The position numbers and the translations under genes were made by a program. Below the pieces are notes generated by a model. It was not told the DNA's origin. It did not search any database and saw only the letters and a list, made by a program, of their open reading frames with translations. From Notamacropus eugenii (Eukaryota > Chordata > Mammalia > Diprotodontia > Macropodidae), in the NCBI RefSeq assembly GCF_028372415.1, contig NC_092873.1, positions 348,215,390-348,279,389 on the forward strand: a stretch of 64,000 bases of DNA. Direction: 5' to 3'. This document shows, in pieces, positions 1 to 13,164 of this stretch. Within the stretch, counting starts at the first letter, position 1; the number at the start of each line of letters is the position of its first letter.

Positions 1-2178
1 TATGTGGGTTTATTTTGTAACCTGCAACTTTGCAAGTTGTTTATTATTTCAAGTACTTTTTTTACTTGATTCTCTGGGATTCTCTAAGTATATCATCATA
101 TCATCTGCACAGAGTGATAACTTAGTTTCTTCTTTGCCTATTCTAATTCCTTCAATTTCTTTTTCTTCTCTTATTGCTACAGTTAGTATTTCTAATATCA
201 TAGTGAATAACAGTGGTGATAATGGACATTCTTGTTTCACCCCAGATCTTACTGGAGATGCATGTAGTTTGTCCCCATTGCATATAATGCTTGTTGATGG
301 TTTTAGGTAGATACTGCTTATTATTTTATAGAAAGTTCCATATATTCCTATGCTTTCCAGTGTTTTCAATAGGAATGGGTGTGGCATTTTGTCAAAAGCT
401 TTTTCTGCATCTATTAAGATAATCATATGGTTTCAGTTAGTTTTGTTGTTGATATGATCAATATTGAACCAGCCCTACATTCCTGGTATAAATCCTACCT
501 GATCTTAATGTATTATTCTTGTGATAAGTTACTGTATTCTTTTTGCTAATATCTTATTTAAAATTTTTGCATCTATATTCATTAGAGAAACTGGTCTATA
601 ATTTTCTTTCTCTCTTTTGGTTCTTCATGGTTTAGGTATCAGAACCATATTTGTATCATAAAAAGAATTTGGTAGGGCTTCTTCCTCAGTGATTTTCCCA
701 AATAGTCTATATAGTATTGGAATTAACTGTTCTTTAAATGTTTGATAGAATTCACTTGTCAATCCATCTAGCCCTAGAGATTTTTTCCTAGGGAGTTCAT
801 TGATGGCTTGTTCAATTTCCTTTTCTTAGATGGGGTTGTTTAAGTACTCAACTTTCTCTTCTGTTAATCTGGGCAATTTATATTTTTTAAAATAACCATC
901 TATCTCATTTAGATTGTTGAATTTATGAGCATACAGTTGGGCAAACTAATTTCTAGTTATTGTTTTAATTTCCTCTTCATTGGAGGTCAGTTTACGCTTT
1001 TCATTTTTGATATTGGTAATTTTGTTTTCTTATTTCTTTTCTTTTTAATCGAATTGACCAAAGGTTTATCAATTTTATTGGTTTTTTCATAAAACCAACT
1101 CTTAGTTTTATTTATTAGTTCAATAGTTTTCTTAATTTCAGTTTTATTAATCTCTCCTTTGGTTTTAAGTATTTCTAATTTGGTATTTACTTGGGGATTT
1201 TCAGTTTGTTCTTTTTCTAGCTTTTTCAACCGCATGTCCAACTCACTGATCTCTTCTTTCTCTATTTTATTCATGTAGGCATTCAAAGATATAAAACTTC
1301 CCTTAAGAACTGCTTTTGCAGTATCCCATAAGATTTGGTAGGTTGTCTCATTATTGTCATTCTCTTGAATGAAGTTGTTGATTGTTTCTATGATTTATTG
1401 TTTAACCCACTCATTCTTTAGGATTAATTATTAGTTTCCAATTAGTTATTGGTTTATATTTCCATAGTCTTTGATTACATATAATTTTATTGCATTATGA
1501 TCTGAGAAGGATGTATTGACTATCTCCACCTTTCTGCACTGGATTATGAGGTTTTTATGACCTAGCACATGATCAGTTTTTGTATACGTACCATGTACTG
1601 CTGAGAAAAAGGTATATTCCTTTCTATCCCATTCAGTTTTCTCCAAAGATCTATCATAGCTGCCTTATCTAGAGTTTTATTCACCTCCTTAACTTCTTCC
1701 TTGTTTATTATGAGGTTAGATTTATCGAGTTCAGAGAGGGGGAAGTTGAGGTACCCCAATAGCATAGTTTTGCTATTTTTCTGTGTAACTCCCTTAACTT
1801 CTCCTCTAAGAATTTGGATGCTATACCACTTGGAGCATATATGTTTAGCAATGAAATTGCTTCATTGTCTATGGTGTCTTTTAGCAGGGTATAGTTTCCT
1901 TCCTTATCTCATTTGATTAGATCTATTTCTGCTTTTGCTTTGTCTGGGATTAGGATTGCTACCCCTGCCTTTTTTACATCAGCTGAAGCACAAAATATTT
2001 TGCTCCAACCTTTTAACTTTATCCTGTATGTATGCCCCCGTTTCAAATGTGTTTCTTGTAAGCAACATATTGTTGGATCATGGTTTTTAATCCATTCTGC
2101 TATCCATCTCCGTTTTATGAGAAAGTTCATCCCATTCATATTCACAGTTGTGATTACTATCTGCGTCTTTCCCTCCAT
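1..2178 (-). pseudogene. L1 ORF2 (endonuclease and reverse transcriptase), broken
   Basis: The N-terminus starts MEGKTQIVITTVNMNG at 2178 and continues with CCLQETHL, the catalytic glutamate block of the L1 AP-endonuclease. Reverse-transcriptase motifs appear near the left edge: [11 protein letters not shown] (motif A, about 385-420) and [13 protein letters not shown]. Motif C reads LCADDMM at 94-114, with Cys where L1 normally has Tyr or Phe before ADD. The reading is spread over at least four frames (49-426, 987-1286, 1446-1646, 1562-1765, 1909-2178). It is therefore a decayed copy. The C-terminal domain and 3' UTR are outside the window. Confidence 0.92.
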
Positions 2179-3407
2179 CCCCTTTCCCCTTGTTTATACT
2201 TTTAGCTCTCCCTTCTCTCTTCCCCTCCACAATAGAGTTTTAATTTTTGACCACCCTCTCTTTTAATTCCTTTTCCCTTACTACTTCTTCCTTCCCTTTT
2301 AGCATCCTCTCTCTTTTCTTTCCCCTTCCCCTCCTACTGTCTATAGAGTTAGTTGTATTTCTATACTTAACTGAGTTTGTTGTACCCTCCTTGAATCCAA
2401 TCAGATGAGCGTACCTCTCAAACAATGCTCATCTCCCTCCCCTCTTTCCCTCTACTGTAATATATTTTTGTGCCTCTTCCTGTGATGGAATTTATTTTTT
2501 TCTGCTTCTTTCTTTTCACATCTCCCATTACAATCCCTTCACACCCTTAAATCACCTTTGTTATCATCACATCATTTAATTTATACCCACTCCCTTTATC
2601 TATGTATATCCCTTTTATATTTCATAATAAATATGCAGTTCTCAAGATTAACAAGAATCATCTTCCCTTATAGGGATGTAAACAGTTTGCCCATATTGAG
2701 TAACAAATTATTTTTTTCCCCTGTTTATCTTTTTATGCTTCTCTTGAGACCTGTGTTTGAAGAATGAATCTTCTATTGAGCTCTGACCTTTTCATCAGGA
2801 AGATCTGGAAACCCCTTATTTCATTGAATGTCCATCTCCTTGCCTGAAATATTATGCTCAACTTTGTTGGGTAATTAATCCTTGGTTATAGTGCCAGCTC
2901 CTTTGCCTTATGGAATATCGTATTCCAATTCGTTTGATCTTTTAATGTAGAAGCTGCAAGGTCCTGTGTGATCCTGGCTGTAGCTCCTCGATATTTGAAT
3001 TGTTTCTTTCTGGGTGCCTGCAGTATTTTCTCCTCCACTTGATAGTTCTGGAATTTGGCAACAATATTCCTTGGTGTTTTTAGTTTGGGGTTTCTTTCAG
3101 GGGGTGAATGGTGGATTCTTTTGATGACTATTTCGCCCTCTGGATCTAAGACTTCTGGGCAATTTTCCTTGATGATTTCTTGGATAATATTGTCCAGGCT
3201 CTTTTTTCCATCATGGCTTTGTGGTATACAATCCTTAGATTTCTCTCTTGGATCTATTTTCTAGGTCAGTTGTTTTTCCAGTTAGATAGTTTACATTTTC
3301 TTCTTTCTTTTCATTCTTTAGATTCTGTTTGACTGATTCTTGATGTCTCATAGATTCATTAGCTTTTACTTGCCTGATTCTAATTTTTATCAAATTATTT
3401 TCTTCAG

Positions 3408-3758
3408 TTAACTTTTACATCTCCTTTTCCATCTGTCCAAGGAGTTATTTTCTCCAGTTAGGTTTTGTACTTCCTTTTCTATTTGTACAATTGTCCTTTT
3501 AAATTCTTCTGTGATTTCTTTTTTCACATTTTTAAAGTCATTGGTCAGTTTTTCTTCTGTTTCTCTAATTTGGCTTGTAAAATCCTTCCTGAACTCTTCC
3601 AAAAAGGTTCTTTGTACTTCAAACCAATTCATATTCCCTTCTGAAGTTTCAGATGGGAGTGCAGTCTCAATTCTGACCTCTTTGGTATTTGTGTTTTGGT
3701 CCTTGTCCCCACAGAAAGATTCTATGGTCTTTTCTTTTTTGCTTTGCTTCTTACTCAT
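3408..3758 (-). pseudogene. L1 ORF1, N-terminal coiled-coil part
   Basis: The likely start is the Met of MSKKQSKKEKT at 3758; the frame is open upstream to 3809, but that part is probably UTR. The protein is rich in Lys, Glu, Gln and Asn and has heptad-like spacing (FRKDFTSQIRETEEKL, FKNVKKEITEEF), as expected for the L1 ORF1p coiled coil. The frame stops at 3408. The RRM and C-terminal domain should lie in the next 600 bases on the minus strand but are no longer open in one frame. ORF1p is the RNA-binding chaperone of the L1 RNP. Confidence 0.8.
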
Positions 3759-4431
3759 AAAAATCACCCATTTCATAGCTTTTAAAGTAGATCTCTGCAT
3801 CTGGAGCACAGGGAGCTCTATGCCACAGTTCTTGTGCCTAAAACTTGAGGCTTTGTATGTTGTGGCCTCTGGTTCTCTCAGCTAGAAGCTAATATACTGC
3901 AGCTTACCTGGTGCTGAGCTGGCTGGTATTGGAAAGCAGAGACTAGGTGAGGTCTTTTTGGGTTTCCCCGCAGTTACCCTGGAACTAGCTGTGGGGGAGT
4001 GGTGGTCTGGCCACAAGAGGTCTCCTCTGCTGAGCTAGAGCATAGGCAAGCTCAGCAGTTGGTGATCCCATCTGTGCTAGTGACTTCCTGATTCCCCAAG
4101 GGGTGCTGAGGCACAATTGGGGGTCCTGGTGTTGGCAGTTGCTAGCTTCACCCCTCCTGGGGCTCAGGATCTTCTCTCAGTTTGTTGAAGTGGGGCTGTC
4201 TGGGACAGCTCTGATCCTACATTGGTCCCCTTCAGCCACAGCAAGATGGACCCTCCTTAGCAATCTTCCTAGCCTCACAGGCTAAGAGTCTGTTTACTCC
4301 TTCAGCTGCTCCCTCTGTTCCAGGGTTTTTCCCCAGGAGATATTCTCTGAGCTCATCAAGGTCAACAAGGGGAGGGAGATAGCAATTATCCATCACTCCA
4401 CTGTCTTGACTTTCAGAACCAGAAATCTCCT

Positions 4432-5695
4432 GCTTTTCTTTAAAAGGGAGAGAATGGAATCTGTGAACTTGCCTTCTACTACTACAAAGTTCTAGAATAC
4501 ATTACTAAATGGATGGTCTATGAGAAATTAGAAGAGAAGCAAAGATAACTAAGAGCCAATAAGACTTCATCAAAAGGAGATCATGTCAGACTCAGCATGT
4601 TTATTTTTGATAGATAATAAACTGCTTGATAAGGAAAATGCTATAGGCACAGTTGGCCTAGATTTCTACAAATTATTTAACCAAGTCTTTCATTGCTACT
4701 TTTGTGGACAAGATGAAGAGATTTGGGCTAGATGATTATATAATTAGGTGCATTTGGAACTAGTTAAATGACTACATACAAAGAATAGTAACTGTGACTG
4801 AATGCCAGTTTGGAGGGAAGTCTCTAATGTGCAGTGCCCCAAAGATGTGTTGTTGCCCTCATGCTATCTCACATTTGTGTCAGTGACTTAATGAAGTCAT
4901 AGACTTATATTTTCAGATGACACAAAACTGTGCAAGATATATTAATGTGTTAAATGCCAGAGACAAGATCCAAAAAGATCTCATAAAGCTAAAATTAAAT
5001 TCAATAGAAATATCCTATCCTTGAGTTCACAAAATCAGCTTCATAAGTGCAAGGTAAGGGGAGATAGTTTGTCTGAAAAAGATCTGGAGATCTTATTAGA
5101 TTGCAGGCTCAATGAACAACATGACATGGCCTTTAAAAAAAAAAACCTAATCTGATCCTACTTTAAGAGAAGTATAACTTCTAGTAATAAGGAGTGGATA
5201 ATCCAACTTAAATCTCCCTTAATCAGACCCCAGCTGCAGTAATGTGGTCAGTTCTGGATATTTCATTTTGGAAAGGACACACTGGTAAGTTGAAGCATAT
5301 CCAAAGAAAGATAACTGAGGTATAAAAAAGACTGGAAACAAGGATAGGCTGAAGGAATTGCTTGGTCTGAAAGATTTAGCAAGGGAACGATATCTGCCTT
5401 TCATGTAGCTGAAGGTCTATCATTTGGAACAAGGATTAGACTCTGCTTGACCCAGAGGGTAGAAACTAGGAACAGTGGGTCAGAAAAAGTTTCCTATTGA
5501 ATATAATGGGAATATAATGGGTTGTCTCAGGAAATATTGAGCTCCTCTTCGTTAGAGGTTTCAATCAGAGGCTAGATAGACATTTGTTAGACATGCTACA
5601 TCCAGTATAGCATGGATTCTTGTTCAGAAATGGGTTAGGTTTGATTATCTCTGAAATCCCTTCCAAATCTGAGATGTTTTGATTCTTTGCTGCTT
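4432..5695 (+). mobile_element. L3/CR1-type LINE, 3' half
   Basis: This is an ancient CR1-clade LINE in + orientation. It has a GATGACACAAAACTG stretch near 4917 that translates as DDTKL, as in the CR1/L3 reverse transcriptase. The L3-like 3' part follows: GGTCAGTTCTGGATA near 5247, CAGAGGGTAGAAACTAGGA near 5453, AGAGGCTAGATAGACA near 5566, and the family ending ATCCCTTCCAAATCTGAGAT near 5657. It has no open frames and appears old. The L1 insertion marks its left limit. Confidence 0.75.
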
Positions 5696-6104
5696 CTACA
5701 GTTGCCAGCTGCAGCAAATTTCTGTTAAGCTCAAGAAATGCTCATTTCACTCAGAAAAATTGGAATGAGGAGTGTGTCATAGGTTACTAGATAATTAGGT
5801 TGGAACCCTAGGCTTTCAAACAATGTCAGACTTTCAGTGTCTTTTGAGTTTTCTGGGATTTATCACTAGTTTCTCTTCCTTGACATTCCACCTCACTAAC
5901 TCCTAAGAGTCTCAGAAAACTTTCATTTTTTACCTGCTAAATAAAAAGCATTCTAAGAACTTAAGATGTCTTCACCAAAACCTTCCTAATGCCATCTTGC
6001 TTGACCTTTTATGAGGTAGATACCACTAAGTTGTCATCAGCATGTAGACTTCTCACACTAATCTGTACTCAGACAGGCTTGCCTCCTGCTTCCCCATGCG
6101 CAGG

Positions 6105-6141
6105 CATACACGCACGTGCACACGCACACATACACGCACAT

Positions 6142-6182
<41 letters not shown>
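6105..6182. repeat. (CA)n microsatellite
   Basis: Impure CA/CGCA units at 6105-6145 pass into a clean CA run that ends at 6181. Confidence 0.97.
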
Positions 6183-6183
<1 letters not shown>

Positions 6184-6244
6184 GCCCTACAACTTTAAAC
6201 TACAGCAGTGTTCAATTATACAGTCTGGAAGAAACAATTGCTCA

Positions 6245-7760
6245 CAATAAAGGCAGCTTTTGAAACCTGATGTCATTGATCATCATTTTTTCCTTGATAT
6301 TTTCTCTCTAGGTTTTTGTGATATCTTATCTGACCACTCCTCTATTTCCTTTGCTGGATTCTCATACAGGGCATGCCTTCTAACTGCAGGTGTTTCTCAA
6401 GGGTTGTGTCCTGGGCCCTCTTCTTTCTCTATACTACTTCACTTGATGATCTCATCTTCTCCCATGAATTTAATCACCATCTCTATGTTGATGATTCTTG
6501 AATCTAACTATACTGCACCAATATCTCTGCTGTCCTCTAATCTCACATCTCCAACTGCCTTTCAGACATTTAGAACTGGATGTCCAGTCAGCATCTTAAG
6601 CTAAAGATATCCAAAAGATATCTTATTATCTTCCCACCCTCACCTCCCAATACTCCCCACCCCACTCCCACCTTCCCTATTACTGTAGAGGGTAACATCA
6701 TCCTCCCAGTCCCTCAGGCTCTCAACCTAGAAATCATCCTGGGTTCCTCAGTATCTCTCATCGCCAGCCCCACTCACCCACGCCCATCCAAACCCCATAT
6801 CCAATCCGTTAACAAAGTTCTGTTGATTTTACCTTTGCAACGTCTTCTCTCCTCTGACACTGACATCACTGTAGTATAGACCCTTCTTACCTCATGTCTG
6901 AACTAGTCTCTGGTTATAAACAGTATCCAAAAGAAGATTCTAATTCTACAGATCATTTTTATGTAAAAGGCTAGTAGAGCTTCCACAGAAAAGCTATGCT
7001 TTTTTCTCTTTTTTCCCCCTATAAGTGTTCATATCAGCAATGTTTTCAAGTGTCCCCTTCTCTCCTCTCTCATAGATGTCATCCTGGTATAAGTCCTTAT
7101 CACTTCATACTTAATCTATTGCAATAGGCTGTTGGCTGATGTCTGCCACTCTTTCCCTACTCCAGTTCATCCTCCACTCAGTTACCAAATGATCTTCCTA
7201 AAGGGTAGATCTGATTATGTCACCCCCCACCCCCACACAAACACACTCAGTGAACTCTGGTGTCTCCCTACTACCTCCAGGGTCAAATATAAAATCCTTT
7301 TCTTGGCTTTTTAGGCCTGTCACAAACTGACTCCTTCCTACATTTATAGCCTTCATGTAATTTACTCTCCTCCACATACTCTACAATCCAACTACAATGA
7401 CCTTCTTGCTCTTCTTCACACATAATATTCCATCATCCAATTCCATACATTTTCATTTGCTATCTCCTATACCTCAACTGCCTCTCTCTTCTTAGCTCCA
7501 TTTCTTTGATTCCATGACTCTTCAAGACTCAACTCAAATCCTTCCTTTTGCTAAAGGATCTCTATTTAACTCAACTCATCCAGTTCCCAGAGCTTTCCCT
7601 CTGAGATCACCTCCCATTAACATCATATCTGTTGTGTAACATGTGCATTATTGTTTACATCTTGTCTCCCAGCTTAGAACAAGAGTTTCTTGCAGCAGGG
7701 ACTATGGTTTTATTTTTCCTTGTATTCCCAGCACTTAGGTCTAAATGACTGGCTACCAGA
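6245..7760 (+). mobile_element. L2 LINE, 3' portion
   Basis: A long, decayed L2 in + orientation. The part near 6390-6440 still reads like the L2 RT block before the active site (SQGLCPGPSSF). Further on it follows the L2 3' region: TGGTGTCTCCCTACTACCTC near 7258, TTTTAGGCCTGTCACAAACT near 7310 and CCTTCATGTAATTTACTCTC near 7351. It ends with CAGCAGGGACTATGG and TATTCCCAGCACTTAG near 7693-7737. No intact open frame remains. Confidence 0.8.
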
Positions 7761-7979
7761 CTTAGAAGCTTGTTTATAATGGTAAAACAACCCAACAATA
7801 AAGAAATGGCCAAACCACCATAAAATATATTAACATGATAGAATAATTTAGTATTTCAAAAACATTAATTTATCAGTGTTAGTGCTTCCTCTATTAAGAC
7901 AGATAATATATCTTAATTTTGTGGCCAAAACTATTCACAACTCATGATAAGATTAACCTGGCAAAAGTGTGTAGGGTAA

Positions 7980-9480
7980 ATGAGAAAGAGAGAGACTGGC
8001 TGGCCATTAGAACACCTATTTAGAAATATGATACAGAAGTCTACGTGAGACATGATGGAGGCTAGGACTAGGTGGGAGCAGCAGGAATTAAGATGAGAGG
8101 ACAGATGCAAGGAGTATTGCAGAAGTAAAATTAACAGGAATTAGTGTAATGGATTAGAAGTGAGGAGTAGTCAAAGATGATACCAAGATTTTGAATGTTT
8201 GTGACTGAGAAAATTACTAACAGAAATAGGAAAAGTAAGAAGAGGAGCAAACTTGAGAGAGAAGACTTTTGGCCATGTTGAATTAAAGGCTTGGTTAGAC
8301 ATCTAAGTGGGGATGCCCTGTATAGTCAGTTGCTTTGTATAGTCAGTTGGAAACACAGCTTTGCAGTTCCAAAGAGATAGTGGAAATGAATAATGGCAGA
8401 TTTGGTGATCTCCATATAAAGGTGATAGCCAAAGCCACAGTGGTGGGTGAGATTATGTAAAGGAGAAGAAAAACATGGACAGAGCCCTGCGGATTATCTA
8501 CAGCATTAGTTCTCAGTGTGTGACCCAGGGATTCCTGAGGGTCCCCAAGACCTTTTCAAGAATTCCATGAGGTCAAAACTATTTTTGTAATAATACTAAG
8601 ATGTTTTAATTTCTAATACCATAAATATTCCCACATAAAAGCTCTCCAGGAGGGTAGCCTTGATAATTTTTAAGAATTGAAAGGAGTCCTGAGACTAAAA
8701 TGTTTGAGAACCACTAGTCTACATTACATTGGGATAAGAAGAGAGCCATTAAAGGAGAATGAAGAACATTCAGATAGGAGGCAGGAAGTAGGATGACAAG
8801 AAGAATGTGCAATGTCATGAAAGTCTAGTCTAGCCCCCCTCAGTCTTCCCTCTGGGACATGGTTAGGCTATGGCTACAAGAAGAAAATACTGGGAGTTAG
8901 AGATCAAGGAACTAAATGTGCCTAATGTGTCAGGAGTGACAAAAGATGGAGTTAGCACACAAAATTAGAGTTGCAAATACAGAGAAGGGGGCATGGGTTA
9001 AGAGTAGCTAGGAAGCTAGGGGGTAGCAGTAGTAGCTCTCTGAGAACTATAGAGAACTGGAAAAAATCTTGCTGGTGTTAAGGGAAGTTCTTAAAAGCTG
9101 GAATGAGCAGTTAATGATTAGTGCTTGGTCCTAATTATAGCACAGAATCTTGCACGTGATCAGCATTGCCTCTGGTGGTTAAAGAAGAAAGGAGAGATTA
9201 TCAAAAAGAGCAGTCAGCAATCCCAGATGCTGCAGAAAGGTCAAGAACAATCAGGACTGAGAAAAGGCCATTGGATTTGGAAGTTAGAAAGTACCTTTAA
9301 GAGAGTTGTTTAGATAGAGTTCAAGAGCTCAAGAGTAGTTAAGAGAGTGTTCAAGTCAGATTATAAGAGGTTTTAAGAGTGAAAGCAGGAATTTTAGACC
9401 ATTCAGTAGTTTGGCAATAAAAGAGAGGAAATAGGACTATTTGGAGAGTGTGACCAGGCATATCTTAATGTAAGGGAGAT
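7980..9480 (+). repeat. Long interspersed repeat family X, copy 1
   Basis: This purine-rich block shares phrases with blocks at 15540-16560, 37500-37850 and 43505-45260. Examples are GATGATACCAAGATTTTGAA (8177), TGGTTAGACATCTAAGTGGG (8293) and GTCAAGAACAATCAGGACTG (9240). It is interrupted by a small hAT-type element at 8508-8715. I know this kind of sequence as a common marsupial/mammalian dispersed repeat but cannot give its library name. No coding sequence is apparent. Confidence 0.5.
8508..8715. mobile_element. hAT-type MITE (MER5/Charlie-like)
   Basis: About 200 bp lies between imperfect inverted ends, TTAGTTCTCAG on the left and GTTTGAGAACCACTAG on the right. The body (GGGTCCCCAAGACCTTTTCA) is typical of non-autonomous hAT/Charlie elements. 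It interrupts family X copy 1. Confidence 0.6.
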
Positions 9481-12400
9481 CTGAACATGTTTGTATTTAG
9501 AGGGAAAGGAGCCAGGAAAAAGAAAGAGAGACTGAAGATGCAAAACCCACTAAATGATTGATAGAACAAGGGCTTGGTAGAGGTAGGAGAAAGGATCGTG
9601 GACATTGGGTAGGAGACAAGGGATTAACCTTGACCGGGAGGTAAGACACACTTTCCTGTGAAGAGGAGAAGAGGCTAGGTGAAAAAGATGAGAAAGTTGA
9701 CATGTGAAGGTGGAGAGTTAAGGTAGTTCATGGTCAAATAGATTTAATCTTAGTAAAAAGACACGAAAGAGGATGGAGTTGGGTCAAGATTTTAAAAGAA
9801 TGGAAAGGTTTATAATGCCACTGTGGGAAATGAATCATAGATAAGATAATAAGCAGGAAGATAAATGGGAGGAATAAAAGGATTCTCATACGGTGAATAA
9901 TAACCTAGCTAAGGTTTTGTAAAGAAAATTTGTACTGGTCTCAAGAGCTCCTACAACAGTGGGCATGGAGTAGAGGCAAGGAGTGTGAATGGTGGAGGTT
10001 CACCATGACTGGGAATTATTAAGGCAGAAGGTTAAGGGGGTGAGGAATCCTAAATTGCTAGTGAGACCATTGTTGAAGCAGCTTAAGCTGCAAAGAGAGA
10101 CAAAGGAAACCAGAAGAACTTTCATGGACTGGTGAATATGGAAAGGGTCAGAGAATTTATGGAGAGGATATGAGGTAATTCAATACATGTAACAAATATC
10201 TATTATGAAATAAGGTAGAAATGTAACTACCAGTATGGATACCTGCTGGGTTTGGAGTGAGAGGATTTGTGTTTACATTCTGCCTCTGCCACTTCCTACT
10301 TGTGTAATCTTAAGCAATTAACCTCTTGGGGCCTCAGTTTCTAAAAATGAGAAGACCTCTATGTCTAAATCAATTATCTTAGGCCAACTAATTGATTTTA
10401 TAATTTGCTATATGAATATAATACAAGAAACAATCAAAGCTGATTATTTGAACTGGAAAAGATGTCTTATGGGCGTACAAGGTCCATAGGGGAAGACCCC
10501 AGTGTAATATCTGCCAAGGAGCAAAGGAGATCCTAACACTGAACCTTGTGGGGAGGGAGAATAGACTTTGAAACACCAGCCATAAAATACCTCGAGGCTA
10601 CTGGCAGGAGATCAGTGTTTGGCAACTTTAAGTTTCAGTGAATTATTCTTGCTGACTGTAAGGCTCAGTTGTTTCTGTGCTGCATAGTTACTGTAAATAC
10701 TATCAAAATGTAATTTAAATAATTTTTAAATTTCACACTTTAAAGTTGTTTTTGCTCCCTCTAAAATTTAGTGCTCTGTAACAACATCCCATTTGCTCCA
10801 TTCAATTGTTTTTTTTTGTAGAGTTGTTTTAACTGAAAAAGCATTTAAAGTGGAATGGACAGTCTTTCTCCTGAGAACTAACAAGGAAACACACCTGCCT
10901 CCTGTCAGGAGAGAAGCAGGAATTAATGTTTTTGGAAAGTGGTTGTTTTACTTTGTTATAAGGAACAGTACAATGAGAGTGGAGCAGAAGAGAAGTAGGT
11001 TAAGGTAAGGGGAAATAACTGGCATTTAAAACAAATGGCCACAGTAAAACTTTTTTTTAGTTGCTGAAGTGGCTATTTAAAAAAAACAAGGGAAATAATA
11101 AATGTATACTTTATTTTCCTTGCAATAAGACAGATACTAGGTAATATAAGTATTAGTATTATTTCCATTGTACCAGTAAGGAAACTGAGGCTCTGCAAGG
11201 GTCATTGACTTGTATAGGGTCACACAACCACTTTCTGAACCTGGATTCAAACTTACCGTTGTTTTCATTATTCTGTGCTGTTCTTAAAAAAAGAATGGAA
11301 GTTCAAAGAAGTCAAGGACCACCCATCTACGATTACAGGCACACCAACTTGACATGTTCTCAGGAGGCATTTGATAAATCATTCGATCAGAAATTAATAT
11401 TTATTCAATCTAACAAATATTTATTAAAATGAAATAAAAATTAATAATATTTTCTTCCAAAACAGATTTGTTCCCATAGACCAACAACTTCAAAAGGTGA
11501 AAAAAAATATGCATACAGCTTACGGTAAATATCACTGTCCCTTTCAGAAGATGATTGTGCTGATTTTAATAGAATGCTAGAGCTAGGTCTGTTCAACCTC
11601 TTCTGTCTTTTCTGATTAGCACATCAAGGCCCAGCTAGGGAAATCAGTTACCTAAAAATACACATGAAACTAGTTTCAAAACTAGGGACAGGACTTTGGT
11701 CTATTGACTTCCACTCTAATATTCCTCAAATTAGACTGTGTTGCTACTTCTTGCTTATAACCTATCAGAAGAAAAGCCCAATTTACCTTTCCACGTCTCC
11801 AGTTCAGTTTCTGCTTCTCCATCTGTTCTTGGGTCCCAGAAGAAAAGAAAAAAATGTATCACTTAGCAGTCTAACAGGCCTACCTGTTAGACCTGAAAGG
11901 TTGCTGGCAGTCCTTTGCCTCTCATGAGGGAAACTCACAGCCACTTTCCTGTCAGGGTCTGTCCATGCTCCCCTCCACTTGTCAGAATTGGACAACAAGA
12001 TGTGCCTACATTTGGATATTATGTTTTGCTTTAGCAAAATCAGTCAAAATGGAGTCCATTTTAAATCAGTCTTATTATGATTAAGAATCTGCCCTCTTTT
12101 AAAGAGCGCCCCCTCCCCCTGCAGAGACTTGGACAACAACAGTGTGTCTAAAAGGGTTAGAACTTGGACCTTGGTGGGAAGAGGAAAAAGGGTGGAGGAA
12201 ATGCCTCAAACAGAGCCATAGGCTGGAGCTGTTCCCATAAAACAGGCCACAGCCCACCTTGCCAAAGACAAAAAAAGTACCTTCCTGGTCTAGGGTCAGC
12301 TGAATAAAAGGTAAGCCGATCTCATCCTTCAGTTTTAATTCCCTGCTCTTTTAGCCCCAAGACTTGGTTAGAATTATAGAATGTCAGGCCTTGAAGTAAT

Positions 12401-13028
12401 CATGTGGTTTGACCCCTTCATTTCAGAGATGAAGATATTGAACTAAAGAAAGGGTTAAGTGACTTGCCCACAGTTAAGCCGCTAATTAGTAGCAGAGCTG
12501 AAATAAAAACCCAGGTGAGGGGACTCCACAATGGGTATTCTCTCTGGTTCCCTGGCATTCCCTGTAATGCCAAACAGTGTCATGGAAATTCTTACTAATG
12601 GGATCATGGCATCCACTTGATTGTGAACTGACTAGCTGATGAAAGTAGCTAGCTAAGTAAATGGCATTCTACTGCCCACCCCAGGAAGCTGACTTGACTT
12701 GCAAAGATGCGGTTTGGATGGATTATGTTTAACAGGAATTGTTCTATAATATCTATGGGAGATCCAGCTTGGTCTAGAGTTAGGCCCAGTCTGAGATGAA
12801 GACCACCTAAGGGCAACTTTGGGAACCTTCAGGAGGGCTCAGACCAAAAAGTAAGCAATCAGTACTCCAAGCCACCTCTTTGCCTTGCACTTGTTTTCAC
12901 CATTCTGCCATCAAGTGGAAGTTATTATGTTGCAGGGAGTGAAACTTCAGCACCCATTTGACCAACAGGTCGCAAAGTTGAATTACTAAGAGATTATATG
13001 AATTCTAACTATTTTGTGCTTTTTCAAG
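9481..13028. other. Intergenic or LRRC37 intron, mostly old repeats
   Basis: No exon can be supported here. Small MIR-like SINE remnants lie at about 10235-10345 (+), 11140-11270 (-) and 12380-12520 (-); each has the TGACTTG...CACA core or the CCTCAGTTT block. The 216-base open frame at 10793-11008 is preceded by a pyrimidine-rich stretch ending TGTAG, but I could not link it to any family. The transmembrane exon expected upstream of the LRRC37 tail was looked for here and not found. Confidence 0.5.
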
Positions 13029-13080
13029 GAATTTTATAATATCTTTGCAAAAGAAGGCTTCCAGAAAAAGTCATGAAGAG
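13029..13080 (+). CDS. LRRC37: LRRC37 exon (third last): juxtamembrane basic segment
   Basis: A 52-base exon is flanked by an acceptor (CTTTTTCAAG) and a donor (GAGGTAAAC). It starts with the third base of a split codon, then encodes NFIISLQKKASRKSHEE, and ends on a codon boundary that matches the phase of the next exon. A short hydrophobic start followed by basic residues suits the cytoplasmic side of the LRRC37 transmembrane helix. It is assigned by phase and position rather than by strong similarity, so it is less certain than the following exon. Confidence 0.55.
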
Positions 13081-13164
13081 GTAAACTTGAGTCTTTATTA
13101 ACACTAGAAAGGATCACCAGCAAGGAAAACCCTCATTCAAAGTGAATTCTGTTGTATCTTCTAG

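Larger units (their letters stand above)
1..4430 (-). mobile_element. LINE-1, 5' part, truncated by window edge
   Basis: An L1 retrotransposon lies on the minus strand, with its 5' end near 4430 and its ORF2 running off the left edge. Reading right to left there is a GC-richer 5' UTR (about 3800-4430), ORF1 (about 3758 down to 2780), and ORF2 from 2178 onward. The open frames are interrupted several times, so it cannot be active. It has kept its 5' UTR, whereas most L1 copies are 5'-truncated. It abuts an L3/CR1 element on the right. The exact 5' boundary is uncertain by some tens of bases. Confidence 0.93.

Noticed and set aside
10793-11008. 71-codon frame after a TTTTTTTTTGTAG stretch, as a possible upstream LRRC37 exon
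   Set aside because: No recognisable LRRC37 sequence and no clear donor in phase; the case was too weak to annotate.
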